NCBI GenBank assembly: GCA_938003855.1
Contig: CALKXD010000147.1
Location: 62,001 to 126,000 of the forward strand
Direction: 5' to 3'
Source: an uncultured Granulosicoccaceae bacterium
GTDB lineage: Bacteria; Pseudomonadota; Gammaproteobacteria; Granulosicoccales; Granulosicoccaceae
Length of the DNA: 64,000 bases
Shown here piece after piece: positions 1-9,235 of this stretch (positions are counted from its first letter, which is position 1; every line of letters begins with the position of its first letter). The position numbers and the translations under genes were made by a program. The notes below the pieces were generated by a model, which was not told where the DNA came from, did not search any database, and saw nothing but the letters and a program-made list of their open reading frames with translations.

Positions 1-1026
1 ATTGTCGACTGGGTCGTGAAGACCGTGCCAACCATGGGTGCCGGCTGGTGCCCGCCGGGTATGCTGGGGATCGGGATCGGTGGCACAGCAGAAAAATCTG
101 CCGTGCTTGCCAAGCAGGTGCTGATGGACCCGGTGGATATTCACGAACTGAAAGCTCGCGGACCCGCCAGCCGAATTGAAGAACTGCGGTTGGAGATATT
201 CGAGAAAGTCAACGCGCTGGGCATTGGCGCACAGGGGCTGGGCGGGCTCACCACGGTTCTCGATGTGAAAATCGCTGACTACCCGACCCACGCAGCGTCA
301 TTACCAGTCAGCATGATCCCGAATTGTGCCGCCACCCGCCATGCACATTTTGTTCTGGACGGCAGCGGCCCTGCCCTGCAAACACCACCATCATTGTCCG
401 ACTGGCCTGAAATCACCTGGGACGTCGGTCCAACCGCACGTGCGGTAAATCTCGATACGCTGACTGCAGAAGAAACCCGCTCCTTCAAGCCCGGGGAAAC
501 CCTGTTACTCAGCGGCACGCTACTGACTGGACGTGATGCGGCGCACAAGCGCATCAAAGAGTTGCTCGATCAAGGCAAGCCCCTGCCTGTCGACCTCACC
601 GGAAAACTGATTTATTACGTCGGTCCCGTCGACGCGGTACGTGACGAAGCGGTCGGACCTGCAGGACCAACCACATCGACCCGAATGGACAAGTTCACTG
701 AAATGATGCTGGCCGAAACCGGCATCCTCGGCATGGTGGGCAAAGCAGAACGCGGTCCCTCCGGACTCGATGCCATCAAAAAACACCAATCGGTGTATTT
801 AATGGCGGTTGGAGGTGCTGCGTATCTGGTCTCACGTGCGATCACCTCGGCAAAGATTGTTGCGTTTGAAGAACTCGGCATGGAGGCCATCCACGAATTC
901 ATCGTCAAAGACATGCCCGTGACCGTGGCGGTAGACAGCCAGGGTGAAGCAGTCCACCAGACCGGCCCGGCACTCTGGCAGGGAAAAATAGCCAGCGGCG
1001 AAGTTCAACCGATCTATTTCAACTAA
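1..1026 (+). CDS. fumA: Class I fumarate hydratase, C-terminal part (5' end outside window)
   Basis: This is the iron-sulfur (class I, FumA/FumB-type) fumarase, which interconverts fumarate and malate in the TCA cycle. The reading frame is open from base 1, so the gene starts upstream; class I fumarases are about 500 residues and about 341 are present. The motifs TMGAGWCPPGMLGIGIGG and GAQGLGGLTTVLDVK are family hallmarks of the alpha domain, and the Cys in the first should be one of the cluster ligands. From about residue 155 the beta domain follows, with PGETLLLSGTLLTGRDAAHKR and YYVGPVDA. It ends with TAA at 1024-1026, just before a strong stem-loop. Related L(+)-tartrate dehydratases share the fold, but the single fused chain favours fumarase. 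Confidence 0.93.
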   Translation: MVDWVVKTVPTMGAGWCPPGMLGIGIGGTAEKSAVLAKQVLMDPVDIHELKARGPASRIEELRLEIFEKVNALGIGAQGLGGLTTVLDVKIADYPTHAASLPVSMIPNCAATRHAHFVLDGSGPALQTPPSLSDWPEITWDVGPTARAVNLDTLTAEETRSFKPGETLLLSGTLLTGRDAAHKRIKELLDQGKPLPVDLTGKLIYYVGPVDAVRDEAVGPAGPTTSTRMDKFTEMMLAETGILGMVGKAERGPSGLDAIKKHQSVYLMAVGGAAYLVSRAITSAKIVAFEELGMEAIHEFIVKDMPVTVAVDSQGEAVHQTGPALWQGKIASGEVQPIYFN

Positions 1027-1033
1027 ACCACCA

Positions 1034-1062
1034 TACGGTGGCGGAGCATCACCGCCACCGTA
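1034..1062 (+). terminator. Stem-loop after the fumarase gene
   Basis: A perfect 11-bp stem (TACGGTGGCGG at 1034-1044 pairing with 1052-1062) encloses a 7-base loop, 8 bases after the fumarase stop. No clear T-run follows, so it may be an RNA 3'-end stabiliser or an imperfect intrinsic terminator. Confidence 0.55.
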
Positions 1063-1170
1063 GGCAGATTCAGCAATTTTGTGAGCGGGTATACACCGTC
1101 AGACGCCAACATGTCTGACCGTCTCTGCCGATAACCTCGCTACGACGAGGTTCTTCAGGCGCGCTCCGCA

Positions 1171-2430
1171 ATGCGTAAAAACACACAGGCAATCGACGCG
1201 GCAGGCAGATCATCAATGCATGCCGCCGTCACTGACAGTCCCGGGTTACTCGACTTCGACGAGTGGCTCGACGCTGCCAATGACAGGAATATTGATCCAT
1301 TCATTTGCCTGAAAGATATCATCGAAGCGCGTTTGAAACACGGCCACTGCGAAATCCATCTGCAACAAGAAGCTGACATCTGTCGAGTCAGAAGCAGAAT
1401 CCAGGGCAAACTCGACGAACTGAGAATCACCTCAGAATCGATGTTACCGGAACTGCTGGCGCAACTTCACGCTGCCACCGGGGCGCCGTACCAACACCAG
1501 CTCGGTGGCGAGGTAATTACCGCCACCCGGATCGCCGGCAGGCAATGCCGGCTGGAAGCCAGCTACTTCCCGACCGCCCTGGGCTGCAGCCTGACACTGA
1601 CCATCACCCGTATCGATGCCATTCCGGAGACGCTTGATCAGTTGCCGATAGCTGCGCATACCATCGATGCTATCCGACGCCATTACCAGAGCACCGCTCG
1701 TGGCATTACGCTGGTGTGTGGCAGGAATATAGAACAGTTGCACATGCTGTACTATGCCTTGCTGGGTGAATCAAACACTCTTGAAGAAAAGGTGATATCT
1801 CTGGAACGCTTTGTCACCAAGCCGTTTCCGCGAATTAATCAGATTCGAATGACAAACGAGACCAGTCACATTGCCGAGTTTGCCACACGGCATGCAGACC
1901 GGATATTTGTTGACTGCACCGGTACCAGTCAAGCGACATACGTGAATGAACTGATCGCAATGCGCCAGCCGGCGTCGCTGCTGTTGTGCGCCTCTGACTC
2001 GGCCGATGCAATCAGACAGCTGCTCGACTCGGGCATTAATGAACACGATCTGGCCCCGGCCATTGCCGCAATTATAGAAATAGGCGACGCCAGCGCTATC
2101 TGCCCGCACTGCGCCGATTCCTATCAGCCGGGCACGGCCGAGTTACTCCGTCTGGAGCAGCATTCGGTAATCACAAAAGCGGCGGTAATGGATGTTTTTG
2201 TCGACGCCAGCGGTTGCACCAAATGCGCGCATAGCGGCCGTGCGGAAACCATCATGTGCGCGTCACTGTGCAAACGAACCGATGCCATCAGCAGCGCAAT
2301 CAACTCGCGTTCCACCGACAGAATCCAAGGCGCGTTGCAGCAGTCGCTCGGCAAGCAGTCCGTAGAATATCAACTGGAAGCTCTGGTACGCTCCGGCAAA
2401 AGCAGCTTCACTGAGTTCCTCAAGCGATAG
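1171..2430 (+). CDS. GspE/PilB-like secretion ATPase homologue without nucleotide-binding motifs
   Basis: A 419-residue protein that follows the GspE/PilB/MshE ATPase pattern from about residue 45. The segment EIHLQQE...CRVRSRIQGKLDEL (61-84) matches the pre-ATPase SDIHxEP...RxRIDG region. GITLVCGRNIEQLHMLYYALLG (178-199) sits where family members have the Walker A loop, but GPTGSGKS is replaced by GRNIEQLH. The Walker B region reads RIFVDCTGT (244-252) instead of ILVGEIRD. Late in the protein, CPHC (311-314) and GCTKC (348-352) keep the four-cysteine zinc module. It should not hydrolyse ATP conventionally. No pilus or type II secretion operon is adjacent; a secretin/TPR pair lies 18 kb away. 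Function unknown; the fold assignment is from motif alignment by eye. Confidence 0.7.
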   Translation: MRKNTQAIDAAGRSSMHAAVTDSPGLLDFDEWLDAANDRNIDPFICLKDIIEARLKHGHCEIHLQQEADICRVRSRIQGKLDELRITSESMLPELLAQLHAATGAPYQHQLGGEVITATRIAGRQCRLEASYFPTALGCSLTLTITRIDAIPETLDQLPIAAHTIDAIRRHYQSTARGITLVCGRNIEQLHMLYYALLGESNTLEEKVISLERFVTKPFPRINQIRMTNETSHIAEFATRHADRIFVDCTGTSQATYVNELIAMRQPASLLLCASDSADAIRQLLDSGINEHDLAPAIAAIIEIGDASAICPHCADSYQPGTAELLRLEQHSVITKAAVMDVFVDASGCTKCAHSGRAETIMCASLCKRTDAISSAINSRSTDRIQGALQQSLGKQSVEYQLEALVRSGKSSFTEFLKR

Positions 2431-2577
2431 CGCCGTCACACCATTGCTACGGAAGGGACGAGACGTCGAATCAACACAATGCCTGTCGCTACTGCAAGAC
2501 TAAAAGGCGGGCATGCCGCTGCGAGCCATACAAGTCACAGCCGCAGCACCGCAACCCCGGCGCCACTGTAACAGTAA

Positions 2578-2713
2578 TAGCTAGTGCCCATCCAAAAACG
2601 AGCGTTCCACAGGTAGTTACTTAAGAACAACTAAGCGCCTACCTGTGGTAGGCAAAATCTCACGCACCTGAATGTGATCCTCGCGACACCTGTTTCCGGA
2701 TGGGCACTAGCTA
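2578..2713. repeat. Nested-palindrome dispersed repeat, copy 1
   Basis: Terminal inverted repeats TAGCTAGTGCCCATCC (2578-2593) and GGATGGGCACTAGCTA (2698-2713) are perfect 16-bp mirror copies. Inside is a second palindrome with arms CCACAGGTAG (2607-2616) and CTACCTGTGG (2639-2648). A second copy lies at 24599-24756, with 57 identical bases in the core (2607-2663 here). It sits between two convergent genes and ends 6 bp from the kpsS stop codon. It has no coding capacity. It looks like a MITE/REP-type element that may serve as a two-way terminator. Confidence 0.85.
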
Positions 2714-2719
2714 GCCCGA

Positions 2720-4063
2720 CTAGACCACCAGCTTCTCACCCTCAATCTGAACCGGCCCTTCCATCGTCCGCACATCAACCTTGCGATGCAGATCGAGATC
2801 AATGACATCCGCCTGATCGGCAACTGCAATGGTCGGGGCGATATGTGATTTGAACATGCCAGGTGACCATTTCAGGCCTGCGGCACCGTCGTTCGACTCC
2901 AAAGCGGTATAAACCGATCCATTCACCTGCGTTGTTTTCACCAGGTACTGGCGGAATTTATTGAACAAGTCTTTGTCGACCGTACCGGGATCATTCCAGA
3001 AATCTTCCAGCGCCCCCTGAAAAGTCAGCCCGGGTAAATCATAGATGGCAAAGCCCATCGATTTCACCGGTGTATGATGGTAAAGCGAAGAGATCCCGAC
3101 CGTGCTATTGATCAATACCGTACCCTGCGCGTTCTGCAGCAGTTGCGGCAGATCGGTATCGTGCACATAGTGAATTCTGTTTTTCAAGCCATGCCTGACA
3201 GCAAGTTCCTTGATCAGGGTCTTGTAGCTTTTGTAACCCCGGTCATACGGATGATGTTTAAGCACCAGCACACTGTCTTTTGGCGCTTGAGCAAAAGAGA
3301 TAATCACCCGCTCTATAAATTCTTCAACACTGCCAAACTTTGAGTGCTGGGTAACCTGCATATCGTTATGCACCTGCAGTGTGACCAGAAAAAACTTTTC
3401 ATCACCGCGGCTGAGACGACGGCTGATTGATCTCTCTGTTATGCGGTAAAGCTGCTTTCGCAAACCGGATTTAATCCAGATCATTCCCTCACTGAGCGTT
3501 TTCAACGCACGGTGATGCTGGTATTGCCGGAACATCGGGCGCATCGCAGACGATGCCATATAGTATTGCATAGCCGCGCAGGCCGAGCTAAGGAAAACAC
3601 TTTTCACCGGAGCCGAAATGGAGGTCTCATTAGCCGCCCCATCGTTGGCATCAAACTGCGCCAGGCGGTCGAGTAACCCGGCTTTACGACAGGCATCGGT
3701 ATTACCATTGACGCCATTTTTCTCCAGCGTTATGTAATTCGGCCTGACATACCCTTCTTCAAACACAAAGACTTCAATATCCAGCTTCCTGGCAATCTCG
3801 ATTGCTTGTCGGTGATAGGCCCGGCAATCTCCAAACAGGTAAATACGCTGGATCTTGCGTTCGACAAACTGTTGTGTGATCCATGCTGGCCATGCGGCAA
3901 ACGACGACCGGTAATTCAGATAGTTGCCGCTGCGGTAGAAAAACCAGTCACCGCCATTAAAGTTCACTTTTACAACGTTGTGACCACTGCCCTCAAGTTG
4001 CGAAGCAAACTTGCGGAAGAAGGGACCAACAGGCCCCTGCAGCAGTAGAACGTTACGCGGCAT
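2720..4063 (-). CDS. kpsS: Capsule polysaccharide linker Kdo transferase KpsS
   Basis: A 447-residue KpsS/LipB family protein. In the group 2 capsule pathway KpsS adds the first beta-Kdo to a phosphatidylglycerol acceptor at the cytoplasmic face, starting the linker that KpsC extends. Visible family features are the opening VLLLQGPVGPFFRKFA, the FEEGYVRP motif (101-108), the LKHHPYDRG segment and the late VLINSTVGISSLYHHTPV stretch. The ATG overlaps the end of kpsC by 11 bp, so the two are translationally coupled. It is the last gene of the capsule transcription unit, and the repeat begins 6 bp beyond its stop. Length fits the family. Confidence 0.9.
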   Translation of the reverse strand: MPRNVLLLQGPVGPFFRKFASQLEGSGHNVVKVNFNGGDWFFYRSGNYLNYRSSFAAWPAWITQQFVERKIQRIYLFGDCRAYHRQAIEIARKLDIEVFVFEEGYVRPNYITLEKNGVNGNTDACRKAGLLDRLAQFDANDGAANETSISAPVKSVFLSSACAAMQYYMASSAMRPMFRQYQHHRALKTLSEGMIWIKSGLRKQLYRITERSISRRLSRGDEKFFLVTLQVHNDMQVTQHSKFGSVEEFIERVIISFAQAPKDSVLVLKHHPYDRGYKSYKTLIKELAVRHGLKNRIHYVHDTDLPQLLQNAQGTVLINSTVGISSLYHHTPVKSMGFAIYDLPGLTFQGALEDFWNDPGTVDKDLFNKFRQYLVKTTQVNGSVYTALESNDGAAGLKWSPGMFKSHIAPTIAVADQADVIDLDLHRKVDVRTMEGPVQIEGEKLVV

Positions 4064-6110
4064 AAGTCAGACCTTTTTTTATATTACGAGCAATGTTCAC
4101 GTACTTTCTCAATCCCGTGGCAGTCATCGAATCCGTGCAGTCCGCCCGCTCTGCCTCCAATGCAGAGATAGTATTTTCAACACTTGTAAATTCACCGGAA
4201 TCTATATCCAGATACGAGGGATACCGGATATAGCTAATAAATACAAGTTCTTGCAAGGACCGCACACGATGCCTGCGCTCAAATGAACACAAATCTTCGG
4301 TCAGTCCCCAGCCAGCATAAAAGGGCTTACCATATGTAACGACCTTTTTGCCGTAAAGTAGTGCTTCCATACCCGCAAGCGAGGTTATTGTGTGTATTTC
4401 CTCACACAGCCTGATCGCCCGGTCGATAGGTAGTTTAGTTTCGATGTGGTCGCAAACATCGGAAATTGCACAATAATTTTCAATTCCATCCGTGCGATTG
4501 CCACTCACCACATCGGGGTGCGGTTTGTATACAATGGTGCGATCCGGATTTAATTTTCTGACCGCTGACAACAAAGCACTGTTCGTTTTAATGCGGTCAC
4601 CACCAAATCGCAATGATGCATCGCCGTCAACCTGGCCGATCACAAGTATCACCTGTTTACCGGTATAGAAACTGCCATCGAAATCATCTTCAAGTGCACC
4701 GGTATACTTGCTGATTCTTTTTTCCAACAGCACGTCTATCAGTGACTGTGCCCGATCGAGGTCAGCCGGACTGCAGTTGTACTCCCCCAGCAGGCGCTCC
4801 ATTCTCGAGGGCCGACTGGCGTCAAAATAGATACCCAGATCATCAATGACCAGTGACCGCGGGGCGGTGAAATTACTCCCCAGGCCAATAGATCGAATGA
4901 AACCGTCTTCCATACGCGCGGTGTTTTGATCGACCAGGGTCGATTCCAGTACATTCTCAACCGGTTTACGCCCCCACACCAATGCCGGCTTACCGGATGA
5001 TTTACCTCGTTCAGCCAGCCAGCGCTTAACCGATAAATGCTGATGCGAAAAGTCGTTGTGCATCAGATATTGATTAATGTATTTACGCTTCCAACTGGTG
5101 ATACCAACGCAGGTGAACGACTGCCCCACTCGCAAACGCTGCAGAGTTTGCTCGGCAATATGCGAGACGATAGTTTCCAACTCACACACCTGTTGACTGA
5201 CCGGATCTACATAGCGCGGGTATAACAGATAAGCTGCGATGAAAATCTCTTCAAGTGATCGTTTGACGTTACGTCTGGCAACCGGCTGATAATCGGTAGT
5301 CACACCCCATCCGCAATAAAAAGGCTGACCGAAACAGGTCACCGGCACACCGCGCATCAACGCCTCCAGGCCATACAACGAGGTGCCGACATACACCCTG
5401 GCGCAATGATGCAGCTGTGTGGCTGGTATGTCGCCACTGATCAGAGTCACACCAAGCGTCCGGGCGAGCTCTGACAGATAGCCTTGTTTCTGACCACTAA
5501 GCACTAAAGGATGCACTTTCACAAAAACCCGATCAGACGGATAGTCGCGCAGCGCCTGTCTCAGCATGGATTCAAAGCGACTGGCATCCATCCCGCCCAG
5601 ACGAAGGGACTGATCCCCCAGCGTCTGATCAATCACCAGTACGTAATCGCTGACTCCCTCAAGCGCAGGCGGCATAACACTGATATGGTTATATTTACTG
5701 ATGTCGCGCTGTCCCAGCTCGGCCATCAGACGTCGACTGCGCTCGACATAGGCCGGATCTGTCAGGTGCACTGATAGCGGGTCTGCGCCGTTTAATATAT
5801 TTTCCAGTTGCGATGGACGCGAGGCATCGTAGTAGATGCCCACCGGGTCTATCACCAGTGAGTATTTGCGCCACCGCGCGCCACGCCCGAAAGAACAGAC
5901 AAAACCGTCCTCCAGCCTTATGTGCGCTATGCCTGTGGTATCAGCCAGTCGTTGAGAACGCCGGCTATAAGGTTTAGATCCCCACGAGTAAATCGCCCGA
6001 CAGGATTGCCGATTGAGTATCAGCGGGTTTCTCGACAAACCGTCGATATCCAGAAATTTCTCGATCGCGGAAATTTTTCCGATGCCCGCCGAGAGCGTAA
6101 ATCCCTTCAC
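4053..6110 (-). CDS. kpsC: Capsule poly-Kdo linker transferase KpsC (two catalytic modules)
   Basis: KpsC extends the Kdo primer made by KpsS into the short alternating beta-Kdo linker of group 2 capsules. Two tandem modules are clear: RLEDGF with ...SLYGLEALMRGVPVTCFG and QPFYCGWG, then RMEDGF with ...GMEALLYGKKVVTYG and KPFYAGWG, as in bifunctional KpsC. KPHPDVVSGN marks the second active site. I place the start at GTG 6110 (KGFTLSAGIG...), giving 685 residues, close to E. coli KpsC. It has a GGGA ribosome site and abolishes an overlap with the upstream gene. A TTG at 6173 would add 21 residues without homology. Overlaps kpsS by 11 bp. Confidence 0.9.
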   Translation of the reverse strand: MKGFTLSAGIGKISAIEKFLDIDGLSRNPLILNRQSCRAIYSWGSKPYSRRSQRLADTTGIAHIRLEDGFVCSFGRGARWRKYSLVIDPVGIYYDASRPSQLENILNGADPLSVHLTDPAYVERSRRLMAELGQRDISKYNHISVMPPALEGVSDYVLVIDQTLGDQSLRLGGMDASRFESMLRQALRDYPSDRVFVKVHPLVLSGQKQGYLSELARTLGVTLISGDIPATQLHHCARVYVGTSLYGLEALMRGVPVTCFGQPFYCGWGVTTDYQPVARRNVKRSLEEIFIAAYLLYPRYVDPVSQQVCELETIVSHIAEQTLQRLRVGQSFTCVGITSWKRKYINQYLMHNDFSHQHLSVKRWLAERGKSSGKPALVWGRKPVENVLESTLVDQNTARMEDGFIRSIGLGSNFTAPRSLVIDDLGIYFDASRPSRMERLLGEYNCSPADLDRAQSLIDVLLEKRISKYTGALEDDFDGSFYTGKQVILVIGQVDGDASLRFGGDRIKTNSALLSAVRKLNPDRTIVYKPHPDVVSGNRTDGIENYCAISDVCDHIETKLPIDRAIRLCEEIHTITSLAGMEALLYGKKVVTYGKPFYAGWGLTEDLCSFERRHRVRSLQELVFISYIRYPSYLDIDSGEFTSVENTISALEAERADCTDSMTATGLRKYVNIARNIKKGLTYAA

Positions 6111-6130
6111 CGCGTAGTCCCGAACAAAAC

Positions 6131-6751
6131 TCAGCTCACCAGCTTGATCGCAAAAAAAGACGCCAGCAGACAAAACATCCCATCAACCAGAAGCGGACGC
6201 CAATGCTCAATGACACTCACCGTCAACTGCTGAACAGCAGTCATGCGTTGAGCGTCACTACCGGCAGCATCGTTGGCGGCTGCATCGACAGTGAGTTTCG
6301 ACTCAGGCTGACTCACCGGCTGCACCGGCGGGGAGTCATCGTCATTCAGTAAGTGATTTAACTGTCGGATAACTGACGCCCCGTGATCGTCCGGGCTTTG
6401 AATTGCTGCCTGCCCGACAATCGTTAGCAGGCTCGAGCTGATCCCTTTCTCGCGCGCCACCCGTTGCATGGTATTTAATTCTTCCTGCAGGGACACCAGC
6501 CGTATCAATTCGCCACGGCAATATTGTTGCTTGTCTGACGCTGAGTCTCCGGCACTCACTTTATCGAGACTGACGCTGGCGAGTACGGCACTATTATCAA
6601 CTTCACCGGTATCTGCAGCGGCATCGATGATGTAGCGATTCAACAGTAAGCGATCGATACCGGTACCGATCAGGTCACGCTTGCCCGCCTGCAGGTTGGT
6701 ATATACCGAGCTGTACTCGTGGATAAGAGACTGACTCTGCGCAGACGGCAT
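6131..6751 (-). CDS. Unknown protein with C-terminal membrane anchor, upstream of kpsC
   Basis: A 206-residue protein I do not recognise. The first 130 residues are helical and polar (SLIHEYSSVYTNLQAG..., LVSLQEELNTMQRVAREKG), then comes a Pro/Ser/Ala-rich linker (about 135-175), and a single hydrophobic helix ends the chain (LLVDGMFCLLASFFAIKLVS). That is the layout of a tail-anchored inner-membrane protein facing the cytoplasm. It ends 20 bp before the GTG start of kpsC, so the two are probably co-transcribed. A role in organising the Kdo-linker enzymes at the membrane is inference from position only. Confidence 0.6.
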   Translation of the reverse strand: MPSAQSQSLIHEYSSVYTNLQAGKRDLIGTGIDRLLLNRYIIDAAADTGEVDNSAVLASVSLDKVSAGDSASDKQQYCRGELIRLVSLQEELNTMQRVAREKGISSSLLTIVGQAAIQSPDDHGASVIRQLNHLLNDDDSPPVQPVSQPESKLTVDAAANDAAGSDAQRMTAVQQLTVSVIEHWRPLLVDGMFCLLASFFAIKLVS

Positions 6752-6866
6752 TGTGGTTCCGGTGGATGCAATCTCACCGACGGTGCAGAAAGCAAGCCAA
6801 CAGATCTGCCGGTTCTCACAACTCTCTGTTTACGCACCCACCGCAGGCGCCACCGCAACACAACCA

Positions 6867-8054
6867 TTACCCGGGCCCGGCCCTCTTTCTGGACAGCAGG
6901 TGGGAATGACGAAAAAACAAAAAACCTGACAGCACCAGTACAAGAGACACCGACAGCACCAGATCGTAGCCGCCAACAGCCCAGATCAATGAACCGATAT
7001 AGGGCGCTGTTGCAGCACCAATTAAATACACCAGCGCCAGTACACCGGACTTAGCGCCAAAGTTGTCCGCACCAAGCACTTCCATAGCCATCACCGGTCG
7101 AACAATACTGACGACGCCGTAACCACCGCCAAAAAACACCACAAAAAACACAATCAGCGCCGGCAGTAAAGCAACCTGGGTCAACGCCAGAATGGCCAGT
7201 GCGACACTCAAAAAACTGCAACTTGCAACGGTAAAATTACTGACGCGTCGCTCAACACTCATCATCACCAGCCGGCCGGCCACCTGCATAGGACCGATAA
7301 ACGACGCAACCAGTACAGCTTTCGCCTCACTCATACCACGATCAACCAGGATCAACAGCAAATGGTGCAGCGTCATACCATGCACCAAACCCACCAGTGC
7401 GAAGCCTATCGCCAAACCAACAAAGACCGGCGTCAATAGTGCTTGCACGGAGACCGGCGCAATTGCCTCGTCACGAGCATGCACACGACCCTCGGATTCT
7501 ACCCGCGTCGCACCAACCCACAGCAGTGGCGCCCCCAGGCACACCACGCTGACGCCAAACACGACAACAGCGTTCCGCCAACCATACTGCTGCACCAGAA
7601 ACAGCACCGACGGAAAGCTGACAGTACTGGCAAATCCGGCAATCAGGGTGACGGTAATAATAGCCCGCTTAGCCCTGGCCCCGTGAGCACGACTGATTAA
7701 GGCAAAGCACGGCTCGTACAGGCAACCCGCCAGACAAAGTCCGATCACCCCCCATAACAGGTAAAACTGCCACTGCGCTGTCACCAGAGACAACAGGCTC
7801 AGCGTGACGCCACCGACCACGGCAGTGCCCGCCATCACCTGCGGACCCAGTCCCCGATCAATTAATCGACCGACGACAGGCGAGGCAATCGCAGAAAGCA
7901 GAATAGCGACAGTGATGGCGACAGTTAAGCTGGCCTTGCTCCAGCCGAGTGACTGCTCCCAGCGCAGCAACATGGCCGGAAAAATATAATAAAGTCCGGC
8001 CCACACCACGACCTGACCCAGCGCAAGCGGCACGACGCCGCGTTCAAATTTCAT
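6867..8054 (-). CDS. MFS transporter
   Basis: A 395-residue, 12-helix major facilitator. The N-terminal half carries a version of the loop 2-3 motif (VVGRLIDRGLGPQ, about 59-71) and the sixth helix is followed by a charged central loop (RVESEGRVHARDEA). The pattern VAGRLVMMSVERR in the second half repeats the loop motif. It resembles monocarboxylate/oxalate-type MFS members (GQVVVWAGLYYIFPAML at the start) more than drug exporters. Substrate unknown. It lies inside the capsule gene block on the same strand, with 115 bp to the next gene, so it may be independent cargo or may move a glycan precursor; the sequence does not decide. Confidence 0.85.
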   Translation of the reverse strand: MKFERGVVPLALGQVVVWAGLYYIFPAMLLRWEQSLGWSKASLTVAITVAILLSAIASPVVGRLIDRGLGPQVMAGTAVVGGVTLSLLSLVTAQWQFYLLWGVIGLCLAGCLYEPCFALISRAHGARAKRAIITVTLIAGFASTVSFPSVLFLVQQYGWRNAVVVFGVSVVCLGAPLLWVGATRVESEGRVHARDEAIAPVSVQALLTPVFVGLAIGFALVGLVHGMTLHHLLLILVDRGMSEAKAVLVASFIGPMQVAGRLVMMSVERRVSNFTVASCSFLSVALAILALTQVALLPALIVFFVVFFGGGYGVVSIVRPVMAMEVLGADNFGAKSGVLALVYLIGAATAPYIGSLIWAVGGYDLVLSVSLVLVLSGFLFFRHSHLLSRKRAGPG

Positions 8055-8267
8055 TTACCGGACACCCGATCCAGGGGACACCACAGGGTAACGCCAAAGG
8101 ACACTACGGTGTGCACCCGGTGGAGCGTTTATTCAACACCAACAATGCCTCACGTCTCACCCGATCCCCCTTGAAGTGCGGTGATTACCTGCCGACACCA
8201 TGCCACGCGGCGATAACGACGGATGCAAGCCGCATGCGTCTCCTTGACCGACCACGCAACCTGCGGA

Positions 8268-9185
8268 TCAATCGAGAAGAACTAAATCAGCTCCCCCGTC
8301 CCTGATACTTTTTAGCCAACCACCGCGCAGTATAGATTCCCGCGACCAGTTGTGACGCGCGGACAACGGCACACGATCATAACTGTGATTCACCCCGGCG
8401 GCGTCTTCAGAAAACCCCCCAACGCAGATCCGTTTGCCATTGAGGTTGGCGTAGCGGGCAAGATAACACAGCACAGTAGCACCGGCTGACGGCGGAGCTT
8501 GTAATTCGGTGTGTAAATCCCGCCATAAGGGTTGCGGTAAGGTATGGATGCCACTGTATGCCGGACGGTCCAGAAACCGACGCCAGACTTTACTGCGGCG
8601 ATGGAAAATACTATTGCCGGTAATGCACAAGTGCTGCCCGGACAGCGGTCGGATGACCTTCCACGACGGTGTGACCACGTGCACCAACGGCTCACCCACA
8701 ATGCGTGGGTTGCGGGCATAATTGTTAAAGTAGAAACTGCAGGTATTGTCAGGAAACCCGACAAACCGCTGACCGGGCGCGTTACCTACCACCGCAACCT
8801 GATCACAGTCACTTACCAGTCGCGCCATCGATTGCTCAGAGGTCAGCAAATGCTGTTGCAGAAAGACCAGACACAATCGCTCGCGTTGCGTCAGCTTTGG
8901 CAACGCCAGCGAATACGTCATGGCGTGGATCATTACTGCGGCAAACCACTTCATGTCACTACTGGCAACCCCGACGCTCGCGAGTAAGTCAGTGGCAGCA
9001 CCGTGGTGATTCAACTGCAGATACAGCGATGCCAGGTAGTACACCAGCGGCTTGCAATCAGCAAGCTTTGACTCAACCAGATAGCTAACATACCGATCCA
9101 GTAACGCCCGGTCGAATTTACCCGTGGCAGCCAGTCGACTGATACTGTGTAGCGCGTCCTTTTGGGTTGCCCAGGTTCGAAGCAC
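8268..9185 (-). CDS. Sialyltransferase-like (GT29-type) glycosyltransferase
   Basis: A 305-residue protein. The N-terminal 120 residues form a helical, TPR-like region. After that three stretches recall the sialylmotifs of family GT29: VAVVGNAPG...FYFNNYA (130-157, motif L), PPSAGATVLCYLARYANLNGKRICVGGF split over 231-258 (motif S with its P-S-x-G), and HSYDR (267-271, motif VS-like His). The GTG start at 9185 has GGAG six bases upstream. The family transfers sialic acid from CMP-sialic acid to a sugar acceptor; whether this one uses sialic acid, Kdo or another nonulosonate is unknown. It is the last of the glycan-assembly block. A DUF115-type fold is the alternative. Confidence 0.6.
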   Translation of the reverse strand: MLRTWATQKDALHSISRLAATGKFDRALLDRYVSYLVESKLADCKPLVYYLASLYLQLNHHGAATDLLASVGVASSDMKWFAAVMIHAMTYSLALPKLTQRERLCLVFLQQHLLTSEQSMARLVSDCDQVAVVGNAPGQRFVGFPDNTCSFYFNNYARNPRIVGEPLVHVVTPSWKVIRPLSGQHLCITGNSIFHRRSKVWRRFLDRPAYSGIHTLPQPLWRDLHTELQAPPSAGATVLCYLARYANLNGKRICVGGFSEDAAGVNHSYDRVPLSARHNWSRESILRGGWLKSIRDGGADLVLLD

Positions 9186-9235
9186 GTTATTCTCCGTTAC
9201 AACGAAACACCTGCAACAGATTTACACTCCTGCCG

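Noticed and set aside
6111-6173. TTG start of kpsC giving a 43-bp overlap with the upstream gene
   Set aside because: The extra 21 residues do not resemble KpsC N-termini, and the GTG at 6110 has a ribosome site and gives the family length.
6670-6867. 65-codon minus-strand frame between the MFS gene and the tail-anchored unknown
   Set aside because: Arg-rich out-of-frame reading largely overlapping the start of the 206-residue gene; no ribosome site.
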